Part shown: piece by piece, positions 1 to 4,914 of the stretch | Layout of the letters: each line of letters opens with the position of its first letter | How positions within the stretch are numbered: position 1 is the stretch's first letter | NCBI GenBank assembly: GCA_946999025.1 | Contig: CAMQBP010000140.1 | Span: 1-5,662, forward strand | Length of the DNA stretch: 5,662 bases | Direction: 5' to 3' | Origin: an uncultured Prevotella sp. | Lineage (GTDB): Bacteria > Bacteroidota > Bacteroidia > Bacteroidales > Bacteroidaceae | The notes under the pieces: model-generated | The model's input: only the letters and a program-made list of their open reading frames with translations | Database searches by the model: none | Told to the model about the DNA's origin: nothing | Position numbers and translations under genes: made by a program

Positions 1-373
1 GGATGTTCTGAACAATTCTTCAACCGCAGAACTGACATTCCATGTCGTCAAGGGCATGCGGCCCAATCTGTTTTCTGTCGATTGCACGAACAATCCCGCA
101 CGCACCACAACGACATTCATCATCAACCACGACAGGGTGGGCGCACAAGTGGATGTGGAAATTGACGTGTTTGACATGAGTGGCCGCCAACTATGGAAAC
201 ATCAGGAACGTGGCGTGAGTACTAATGATGCTTATACCGTTGACTGGGATTTGAGAGTTGACAGTGGGGCACGCTTGCAAACTGGCGTTTATCTCTACCG
301 TGTGCTGCTCTCCTCTGGGGGCAGTCAGAAGGTTTCCAAAGCGAAGAAACTCATCGTGATAGGCAATAATTAA
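1..373 (+). CDS. porU: Type IX secretion sortase PorU, C-terminal fragment
   Basis: The reading frame is open from the window edge (first whole codon at base 2) to the TAA at 371-373, giving the last 123 residues of a longer protein. An in-frame ATG at 56 is internal. The visible part is a beta-rich C-terminal domain of the T9SS/FlgD-like type, with VDVEIDVFDMSGRQLW, then DWDLRVDSGARLQTGVYLYR, then a strand ending in SKAKKLIVIG. Alone this fold would only say 'T9SS-associated protein'; the call as PorU rests on porV lying 48 bases downstream, the arrangement known from Porphyromonas gingivalis. In that system PorU is a surface gingipain-like cysteine protease and sortase that removes the C-terminal signal of secreted cargo and joins the cargo to anionic LPS, while keeping its own C-terminal domain. 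The catalytic domain is outside the window and cannot be checked. Confidence 0.8.
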   Translation, partial: DVLNNSSTAELTFHVVKGMRPNLFSVDCTNNPARTTTTFIINHDRVGAQVDVEIDVFDMSGRQLWKHQERGVSTNDAYTVDWDLRVDSGARLQTGVYLYRVLLSSGGSQKVSKAKKLIVIGNN

Positions 374-421
374 CCATCCCGTGCGTTTTTAATCAATAAC
401 AGAAAAGAGTTACTGAACAGA

Positions 422-1600
422 ATGAAAACATTTCCAAGAATATTTTGCATGCTGTTGTTTGTCTGCTTTGCCATTACATTGTCGGCACAAGACAAACGAA
501 ACATGTTTAATCCAGTGAACCACTCGGTCACCTCACAAATGATTGCACCCGATGCTCGCTCGGCCGGCGTGGGTGATGTGGGAGCGGCTACCGATCCTGA
601 CGTGGTTTCTCAGTATTGGAACCCAGCCAAATACCCCTTCACCATCAGTCGTGCTGGTGTAGCACTCAACTACACACCATGGCTCCGACAGTTGGTCAAC
701 GACATCGATTTGGCCTACCTGGCAGGCTACTATAGAATCGGTGACCATAGTGCCGTGTCTGGTTCGCTGCGCTATTTCTCACTGGGCGAGGTGACAACCT
801 ATGCTGATAAGGATGGCAATGGGGGTGGGATGACCATCAACCCTTACGAAATGTCATTGGATGTAGCCTACTCGTTGATGTTGAGTGAGAGGTTTTCATT
901 AGGTGCTGCCGTGCGTTGGATTTATTCTGACTTAACATACGACTTCAAGGATGAAACCACTCCTGGCTCGGCTTTCGCCGCAGACATCTCGGCCTATTAC
1001 CAAAATTATATCAACCTTGGGGAGCGTGAAAGCCAGTTGGGCATCGGCCTCAACATCTCAAACATCGGTAGTAAGATAACTTTTGGTGGCAGCGACAACA
1101 GTGAGTTTATTCCCACCAACCTGCGTTTGGGTGCTTCTCTGATGATTCCCATCGATGAATATAATCGATTTACCTTGGCAGCCGATGCCAACAAATTGTT
1201 GGTACCCACCTACCCAAAACAGAATGAGGGCGAGAGTACGGAGGACTACCAGGAGCGTGTGCAGAAAGAATATTATGACGTGTCGAGCATCAGCGGTATT
1301 TTCAAAAGCTTCAGCGATGCCCCCAATGGTGCGAAAGAAGAGTTGCAGGAAATACAATGGAGCGTAGGTGCCGAGTATGTTTATCACGATCAGTTCGCCT
1401 TACGGGCAGGCTATCATCATCAAGCAGAGAATAAAGGTAACCTAAAATATTTTACGGTGGGTGCCGGTTTCAAGATGAGTGTGTTCTCATTGGATGCAGG
1501 TTACGTCATTGCCATGGCAAAGAGCAATCCGCTTGATCAAACCCTTCGCTTCTCATTGAACTTTGATATGGATGGGATTAAAGACTTGTTTAAGAGGTAA
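422..1600 (+). CDS. porV: Type IX secretion outer membrane protein PorV
   Basis: This encodes a 392-residue outer membrane beta-barrel, close to the length of P. gingivalis PorV. Residues 1-23 form a signal peptide (MKTFPR, hydrophobic core, SAQ cleavage site). The family signature follows the mature N-terminus: APDARSAGVGDVGAATDPD (about 42-60), then SQYWNPAKYPF (about 63-73). The rest alternates in short amphipathic strands and ends with a barrel-like strand (QTLRFSLNFDMDGIKDLFKR). In characterised T9SS, PorV binds the C-terminal signal of cargo leaving the Sov/SprA translocon, passes it to PorU and holds PorU at the cell surface. The start at 422 is chosen because it directly gives the signal peptide. 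No strong Shine-Dalgarno site is seen, as is usual in Bacteroidetes. It lies 48 bases after porU with no obvious terminator between, so one transcript is likely. PorQ and other PorV-like proteins share the fold, but length and position favour PorV. Confidence 0.93.
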   Translation: MKTFPRIFCMLLFVCFAITLSAQDKRNMFNPVNHSVTSQMIAPDARSAGVGDVGAATDPDVVSQYWNPAKYPFTISRAGVALNYTPWLRQLVNDIDLAYLAGYYRIGDHSAVSGSLRYFSLGEVTTYADKDGNGGGMTINPYEMSLDVAYSLMLSERFSLGAAVRWIYSDLTYDFKDETTPGSAFAADISAYYQNYINLGERESQLGIGLNISNIGSKITFGGSDNSEFIPTNLRLGASLMIPIDEYNRFTLAADANKLLVPTYPKQNEGESTEDYQERVQKEYYDVSSISGIFKSFSDAPNGAKEELQEIQWSVGAEYVYHDQFALRAGYHHQAENKGNLKYFTVGAGFKMSVFSLDAGYVIAMAKSNPLDQTLRFSLNFDMDGIKDLFKR

Positions 1601-1654
1601 GAACAAAAAAACCAAGCGGCCTCGCACACAATCCCTCTACAGCCTCTCCCCCAA

Positions 1655-1675
1655 CCCCTCCCCAAAGGGGAGGGG
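1655..1675. repeat. Perfect GC-rich inverted repeat downstream of porV
   Basis: CCCCTCCCC (1655-1663) and GGGGAGGGG (1667-1675) form a perfect 9-bp all-but-one G:C stem around a 3-base AAA loop, 54 bases after the porV stop. A further pyrimidine-rich run (CTCTCCCCC, 1644-1652) lies just upstream. The hairpin would be very stable and could end or stabilise the porUV transcript. No T-tract follows (AGTGATTAGC), so a classical intrinsic terminator is not shown. From memory, similar CCCCTCCCC-AAA-GGGGAGGGG elements recur between genes in Prevotella and other Bacteroidetes, so a dispersed palindromic repeat is an equal possibility. Confidence 0.7.
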
Positions 1676-1694
1676 AGTGATTAGCAGGGCTAAC

Positions 1695-1842
1695 AACTTG
1701 TAAACTGGTAAACTAGGAAATCTAGAATACCTAGGAACCCTAGGAACCCTAGATAATCTAGAAAAACTAAACAACTAGACAACTTGTAAACTCGTCAACT
1801 TGTAAACTCGTAAACTCGTAAACTCGTCAACTAAAAAACTTT
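1695..1842. repeat. Degenerate 8/9-bp CT-anchored tandem array
   Basis: Nearly the whole stretch before ispF is built of short units that each start with CT. CT steps fall at 1697, 1705 and 1713 (8-bp spacing), then 1722, 1731, 1740, 1749, 1758 and 1767 (9-bp spacing), then 1775, 1783, 1791, 1799, 1807, 1815, 1823, 1831 and 1839 (8-bp spacing again). The 9-bp part is CTAG-based (for example CTAGGAACC twice in a row, 1731-1748). The 8-bp part is AACTCGTA or AACTTGTA with a C/A alternation at the last base. In-frame stops show it is not a coding extension of ispF (TAA at 1819-1821). Array length could vary by slippage and alter the ispF leader, but that is inference. Confidence 0.9.
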
Positions 1843-1848
1843 TACCTT

Positions 1849-2334
1849 ATGCTTCCTATTTTTCGTGTTGGTTTTGGCTATGATGTCCACAAATTAGTGG
1901 AAGGGCGCGACCTTTGGCTCGGTGGCATCAAGATAGAGCATTCGATGGGATTGTTGGGACACAGCGATGCCGATGTCTTGATTCATGCCATTTGCGATGC
2001 TTTGCTTGGAGCAGCCAACATGCGTGACATCGGTTATCACTTTCCCGATACCTCGGATGAAACCCTCAACATGGATAGCAAGGTGATTTTGCAGAAAACC
2101 ATGGCACTCATCGCCACCAAAGGGTACCAACTTGGCAATATCGATGCCACCGTTTGTGCCGAACAGCCCAAGATTAATCCCCATATACCCGCCATGAAGA
2201 GTTGTTTGGCCAGGCTGATGCAAACCGATGAAGACAACATCTCCATCAAGGCTACTACCAGCGAGCGCATGGGTTTTGTAGGCCGTCAAGAGGGAATGGC
2301 TGCATACGCTACCGTGTTGATAGTGAAGGCATAA
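1849..2334 (+). CDS. ispF: 2-C-methyl-D-erythritol 2,4-cyclodiphosphate synthase IspF
   Basis: This cytosolic enzyme of the MEP isoprenoid pathway converts CDP-methylerythritol 2-phosphate to the cyclic diphosphate with release of CMP, and works as a homotrimer. The 161 residues match the normal family length. The zinc ligands are visible as Asp12 and His14 in GYDVH and His46 in SDADVLIHA, corresponding to D8, H10 and H42 of the E. coli enzyme with a constant offset of four. IGYHFPD (61-67) and the C-terminal TTSERMGFVGRQEG (136-149), containing the Thr137/Glu139 nucleotide-site pair, are also in place, so it should be active. The start at 1849 is the only suitable ATG, since an in-frame TAA lies at 1819-1821. 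The leader is A/T-rich without a Shine-Dalgarno site. It sits in the same direction as porUV, but the repeat-filled 248-base gap suggests it may be transcribed separately. Nothing links its function to secretion. Confidence 0.97.
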   Translation: MLPIFRVGFGYDVHKLVEGRDLWLGGIKIEHSMGLLGHSDADVLIHAICDALLGAANMRDIGYHFPDTSDETLNMDSKVILQKTMALIATKGYQLGNIDATVCAEQPKINPHIPAMKSCLARLMQTDEDNISIKATTSERMGFVGRQEGMAAYATVLIVKA

Positions 2335-2357
2335 GCGTTGGCATCGTTCGTCAACGC
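2335..2357 (+). terminator. Hairpin directly after the ispF stop, possible terminator
   Basis: GCGTTG (2335-2340) begins at the base after the ispF stop and pairs with CAACGC (2352-2357). A G-T wobble (2341/2351) and a C-G pair (2342/2350) extend the stem to 8 bp around a 7-base loop. Only TTCT follows, so a terminator role is tentative. A second small hairpin, TGCTG (2404-2408) with CAGCA (2416-2420), lies further on in the 134-base convergent gap. No gene is visible in that gap. Confidence 0.4.
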
Positions 2358-2456
2358 TTCTATGAGGCAAGTGGTTGTGCGGTTTAGCTGAACCATGAAT
2401 GCTTGCTGTTCTTAGCAGCATCCATGAGCAAGGGCGTGCTTGATGGGGTTGAACAC

Positions 2457-2481
2457 CTTTGTTTCTCTTTACGAAACAAGG
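2457..2481 (-). terminator. Hairpin spanning the stop codon of the sigma gene
   Basis: TTGTTTC (2459-2465) and GAAACAA (2473-2479) form a perfect 7-bp stem with a 7-base loop. A wobble pair (2458/2480) and a C-G pair (2457/2481) lengthen it to 9 bp. The minus-strand stop codon of the ECF sigma gene (2469-2471) lies in the loop. No T-run follows in either direction, so this could be a 3'-end stabiliser or a bidirectional weak terminator rather than a classical one. Confidence 0.4.
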
Positions 2482-3035
2482 AAATGAAACACGACCGCCA
2501 TCGTCACAACTCGCCTGATCTGTGCCAGTGCAGCCGAAATATGCGTTTCGACGGTGCGTTTACTGATGTGCAAGGCTTGTGCGATTTCCTGATTTGTCAT
2601 GCCTTGCAATCTGCTCATGGTGAATACTCTGCGCCGCTGATCGGGCATTTTGCTGATGACGTTTTCAAGAATCGCCTTGAGTTCTTCACTGAAAATCATT
2701 TCTTCCAAAGAATTTTCTTCGGGAACACCCGTCTCCGGGTAACTTCTTAAATTTTGTTCATGCACTTTCTGTTTGAGGGCATTCAGTGTGCAGTTGCGTG
2801 CCATAGCGAACAAATAGGCGTCCCAATTGTCAACAATACCTATTTTATTGCGTTGAATCCACAATTTAAGAAAGATATCCTGAGCAATGTCTTCAGCCTC
2901 ATTTTCGTCTTTGACGATGGCATAAACGAAGTTTCTCACCTTGGCATAATAACGTGTAAATAGCATATCGTATGCCTCTGGGCATTCGATATCCTGGGGG
3001 GTGGTTTGCCCTACCGTTATTATTTTCTTAGACAT
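2469..3035 (-). CDS. ECF RNA polymerase sigma-70 factor (Bacteroides expansion type)
   Basis: The 188-residue protein is an extracytoplasmic-function sigma factor, which directs RNA polymerase to a small set of promoters when released by its anti-sigma partner. Region 2 covers about residues 24-90 and includes the typical helix DENEAEDIAQDIFLKLW (43-59), which binds core polymerase and the -10 element, then YLFAMARNCTLNALKQK (74-90). An acidic linker (EENSLEEMIFSEEL, 106-119) leads to region 4 at about 125-178, with the helix-turn-helix TNQEIAQALHISKRTVETH (147-165) for -35 recognition. There is no large extra C-terminal domain. The length and linker fit the Bacteroidetes family paired with FecR-type anti-sigma factors and SusC receptors. 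The fecR gene is the divergent neighbour, 739 bases away, and is the likely partner. The start at 3035 gives the expected N-terminus, and a TATATTTG box lies 30 bases upstream. Confidence 0.95.
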   Translation of the reverse strand: MSKKIITVGQTTPQDIECPEAYDMLFTRYYAKVRNFVYAIVKDENEAEDIAQDIFLKLWIQRNKIGIVDNWDAYLFAMARNCTLNALKQKVHEQNLRSYPETGVPEENSLEEMIFSEELKAILENVISKMPDQRRRVFTMSRLQGMTNQEIAQALHISKRTVETHISAALAQIRRVVTMAVVFHFLVS

Positions 3036-3064
3036 TGAATGGGTCTTATAAGTATTCTTTTGCG

Positions 3065-3072
3065 CAAATATA
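3065..3072 (-). promoter_or_regulatory. Bacteroidales -7 box for the ECF sigma gene
   Basis: Read on the minus strand this is TATATTTG, a perfect match to the Bacteroidales -7 consensus TAnnTTTG, ending 29 bases before the sigma ATG. No TTTG -33 element stands 19-21 bases upstream; that position is a T-run. The box is the only exact TAnnTTTG match I found on this strand in the intergenic region. It implies a leader of roughly 20-25 bases. Confidence 0.6.
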
Positions 3073-3132
3073 CGATAAAAAACAACATCTTAAAAAATAT
3101 TACATTGATTTTACAAACCCTTCGTGTTGAAA

Positions 3133-3168
3133 AGCAACTGCTTGGCCGGCGTGATGAGTTGCTGCCAA
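3133..3168. other. Interleaved inverted repeats, possible pseudoknot
   Basis: Arm A is AGCAACT (3133-3139) with A' AGTTGCT (3157-3163). Arm B is TTGGC (3142-3146) with B' GCCAA (3164-3168). The order A-B-A'-B' is that of an H-type pseudoknot, and it holds on either strand. On the minus strand it would lie upstream of the sigma promoter box. The B stem is only 5 bp, so chance pairing cannot be excluded. Confidence 0.3.
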
Positions 3169-3317
3169 ACGAGCCGTCGGTAGTAGTGTAAATCTGCGTG
3201 TGTCGCCTTAAATTCCGCATGAAAAGTTAATTTTTTATCACAAAAACAGCCCTAAAAACAGCCAGTTAAAACTTTCAATATAGAAAAAATCAATAGGCAA
3301 ACGGCATGCAAAAAATG

Positions 3318-3343
3318 AGTTGAATAGGTAAGAAAATTCAACT
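3318..3343. repeat. 8-bp inverted repeat
   Basis: AGTTGAAT (3318-3325) and ATTCAACT (3336-3343) are perfect complements around a 10-base loop. The hairpin stands immediately left of the larger nested structure at 3350-3456. Confidence 0.6.
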
Positions 3344-3349
3344 TTTGGC

Positions 3350-3456
3350 GCAAAAGCAATGAGTTGACTGCTCAAGAAGCATGACTTTGATGAGCTATCT
3401 GCATGCTCTAACCCGTAAAAAGCATGCAGATTACATCCTTAACGCAATGCTTTTGC
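3350..3456. ncRNA. Candidate structured element: 9-bp outer stem enclosing an 11-bp hairpin
   Basis: GCAAAAGCA (3350-3358) pairs with TGCTTTTGC (3448-3456) to close a 107-base domain. Inside lies ATCTGCATGCT (3397-3407) paired with AGCATGCAGAT (3421-3431), a perfect 11-bp stem with a 13-base loop. A weaker GCTCA/TGAGC stem (3370-3374, 3391-3395) lies directly to its left. Together these give a closed multi-branch fold. I recognise no Rfam-type family, and strand is undecided because perfect stems fold on both. A repeat element with no RNA function, or a binding region with palindromic sites, would look the same. Confidence 0.35.
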
Positions 3457-3485
3457 CCTAATAAGAGATGAAACGCAAGCCTAAA

Positions 3486-3539
3486 ATTGCCTATAGAACT
3501 CGCAATACATTGATTAACAGGCAACTACAAAAGTTGCGA
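3486..3539. repeat. Cluster of competing small inverted repeats (GCAA/TTGC family)
   Basis: Three alternative stems overlap: ATTGC/GCAAT (3486-3490, 3502-3506), TCGCAA/TTGCGA (3500-3505, 3534-3539), and GCAACT/AGTTGC (3521-3526, 3532-3537, 5-base loop). The second and third cannot form at once. TTTGCG (3552-3557) and CGCAAA (3584-3589) continue the theme to the right. Mutually exclusive pairings are seen in switching leaders, but arms of 5-6 bp are also expected by chance in a tract this rich in CGCAA words. Confidence 0.35.
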
Positions 3540-3646
3540 ATGCTTGGCGAATTTGCGACCAAATGAGTGACAGTTTGCAAATACGCAAAATATGAAGAGG
3601 TTCTTTGTCAAAAAAAATCAAATGAGTTACCAGGATGATGGCAAGC

Positions 3647-3703
3647 TTTTATCTTCACAAGAAATACCCTTTTGTGGTACCCAAAGGCTGTGTTTTATCT
3701 TCA
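3647..3703 (+). repeat. 11-bp direct repeat upstream of fecR
   Basis: TTTTATCTTCA occurs at 3647-3657 and again at 3693-3703, start to start 46 bases. Between the copies lies the near-palindrome CCTTTTGTGGTACCCAAAGG (3668-3687). The second copy ends 71 bases before the fecR ATG, a suitable place for a regulator or sigma-factor site, but the role is unknown. Confidence 0.5.
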
Positions 3704-3718
3704 AATTATCATTTAACA

Positions 3719-3751
3719 TTTCTTAACTGCGTGTGCTGGCCGTTATCATTG
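3719..3751 (+). promoter_or_regulatory. Weak candidate promoter for fecR
   Basis: TATCATTG (3744-3751) matches the Bacteroidales TAnnTTTG box with one mismatch, 23 bases before the fecR ATG. TTTC (3719-3722) stands 21 bases upstream as an imperfect -33 TTTG. The spacing is right but both elements are imperfect; the site could instead be read by the neighbouring ECF sigma, whose consensus I do not know. Confidence 0.3.
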
Positions 3752-3774
3752 TCTATTGAGTAAAACCCTAAATC

Positions 3775-4803
3775 ATGAACAAGGAAACTGCATACAAAAT
3801 CATTCGATATTTTGCAGATGGACTGATTCCGTCTCGCTATCGTCAACAAGTGATGTCGTGGCTCATTGACGAGGCCGACAGAGAGGTGAAAAACGAAGCC
3901 TTGAAGCGCGTTTGGGATGAAACCGATGACGTGATGAACGCCGACGCCATGTCGCAGTCGGTTCTGCGAAACCAAGCTCTTCGTTCTCATCACGACCATC
4001 AGGAGCGTGCTCGCCAAATACGTTTGAAGGTATTGAAGTATGCTGCTGTTATCTTCTTACCCGTTGCTTTATGTCTGGGTACCTGGTTTGTGGCTTCTAA
4101 CCAGATGGCTTCTCAAGCCATGCTCACCGAATGTCATGTGGAAAACGGGCAAACTAAAGTCTTGCTCTTGTCCGATGGAACCCAGGTACGCCTCAACGCA
4201 GGTTCTTCCTTATTTTATCCCCAACGCTTTAGTCGATTGTTTTCTCGGCGTGATGTCTATTTAGACGGAGAGGCACATTTTGATGTTGCTAAAAATAGCA
4301 GTCAGCCCTTTATCGTACATGTGGGCAATTTGAAGGTCAAAGTACTGGGTACCCATTTTAACGTGAAGGCCTATCCTGCCGAAGAACTGGTTACCACAAC
4401 CTTGGAACAAGGTAAGGTGAAAGTTTATGAAGACAAAATTGCCATGACGCTGTTGCCCAATGAACAGGCCGTGTACAATCGCATCAGTGGTAAGATGACG
4501 AAGCGTAGCGTGAACAGCGGCAATTACAATCAATGGATGGATGGTAAATTATTGTTCGACCAAACGCCTTTGAAATTGATTATTGCTGATGTGCAGCGTC
4601 GATACAATGTTTGTATCAAGGCCACTCCGGCAGTTGATTTGTCACAGCAATTCACCATGGCTTTCAGGGCAGACGAAGGCATTGACGACGTGATGAAAGT
4701 GCTGACGAAAATATCTGGAAACTTAGATTATATTTATCAACAACATACAATTACACTTGATGTGAAGAAAGGAGGACACAATGCAGGCACTGTGACAAAA
4801 TAA
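3775..4803 (+). CDS. FecR-family anti-sigma factor, inner membrane
   Basis: This 342-residue protein has the usual size and layout of Bacteroidetes FecR-like anti-sigma factors. Residues 1-86 are cytoplasmic (KIIRYFADGLIPSRYRQQVM, then EVKNEALKRVWDE) and would bind the ECF sigma factor. One transmembrane helix follows at about 89-107 (YAAVIFLPVALCLGTWFVA). The periplasmic FecR domain covers about 119-220, with VLLLSDGTQVRLNAGSSLFYP, then DVYLDGEAHFDVAKNSSQPF and VKVLGTHFNVKAYP. The C-terminal DUF4974-type segment (about 257-330) holds GKLLFDQTPLKLIIADVQRRYNV in two adjoining blocks and resembles the STN fold that contacts the receptor. Its likely role is to hold the divergent sigma factor until the downstream receptor signals. 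The start at 3775 gives the standard N-terminus with no signal peptide, as expected. The gap to the receptor gene is 111 bases. Confidence 0.95.
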   Translation: MNKETAYKIIRYFADGLIPSRYRQQVMSWLIDEADREVKNEALKRVWDETDDVMNADAMSQSVLRNQALRSHHDHQERARQIRLKVLKYAAVIFLPVALCLGTWFVASNQMASQAMLTECHVENGQTKVLLLSDGTQVRLNAGSSLFYPQRFSRLFSRRDVYLDGEAHFDVAKNSSQPFIVHVGNLKVKVLGTHFNVKAYPAEELVTTTLEQGKVKVYEDKIAMTLLPNEQAVYNRISGKMTKRSVNSGNYNQWMDGKLLFDQTPLKLIIADVQRRYNVCIKATPAVDLSQQFTMAFRADEGIDDVMKVLTKISGNLDYIYQQHTITLDVKKGGHNAGTVTK

Positions 4804-4914
4804 CATGTGAGTATTGAGGCTGCATTGGCGTGAGGGCTTGAAGGAGCAATCACGGATGCGCGCGATTAACGAATCTATATAAAAACTATCAATTTATTTT
4901 ATTTACACAAAGTA
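4804..4914 (+). other. Leader between fecR and the SusC-type gene
   Basis: These 111 bases hold no gene. The left half is mixed sequence and the right half (from about 4868) is A/T-rich. I see no TAnnTTTG box and no clear terminator, so read-through from fecR or a promoter of the ECF type is more likely than a housekeeping promoter. The last bases before the ATG (ACACAAAGTA) are A-rich, in place of a Shine-Dalgarno site. Confidence 0.4.

Larger units (their letters stand above)
3036..3774. other. 739-base intergenic region between divergent sigma and fecR genes
   Basis: No convincing gene is present. A 66-codon minus-strand frame at 3020-3220 overlaps the sigma start but has low-complexity R/S/T content and no family resemblance. 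Repeats seen: AGCAACT/AGTTGCT (3133-3139, 3157-3163) interleaved with TTGGC/GCCAA (3142-3146, 3164-3168); AAAAACAGCC twice (3242-3251, 3254-3263); GCATGC three times (3304, 3401, 3422); AATGAGT four times (3314, 3358, 3562, 3621); several hairpins between 3318 and 3539; and an 11-bp direct repeat (3647, 3693). Such density is unusual for a plain promoter region. I have an impression, not a search result, that related sequence recurs in Prevotella genomes, which would make part of it a dispersed repeat. Confidence 0.6.

Noticed and set aside
1695..1842. The short repeat array as a CRISPR array
   Set aside because: Units are only 8-9 bases, contiguous and without spacers, and no cas gene is nearby.
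1894..2421. 175-codon minus-strand frame opposite ispF
   Set aside because: It is a long shadow of the ispF coding sequence, whose active-site residues are all present on the plus strand.
2403..2750. 115-codon plus-strand frame opposite the sigma gene
   Set aside because: It is antisense to a well-supported ECF sigma gene and has no family resemblance.
3020..3220. 66-codon minus-strand frame overlapping the first 16 bases of the sigma gene, a possible leader peptide
   Set aside because: The sigma -7 box at 3065-3072 lies inside the frame, so the predicted transcript would miss its start. The sequence is R/S/T-rich without a recognisable domain. I recall similar short peptides from Prevotella annotations, which fits translated repeat DNA better than a gene.
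3574..3607. TTTG (3574-3577) and GTTCTTTG (3600-3607) as a plus-strand Bacteroidales promoter
   Set aside because: The downstream box fails at both TA positions and the 22-base spacing is slightly long. It is also 168 bases from fecR.
3036..3774. Insertion sequence or transposase remnant in the long intergenic gap
   Set aside because: No frame resembles a transposase, and I found no terminal inverted repeats with a target duplication bounding the region.
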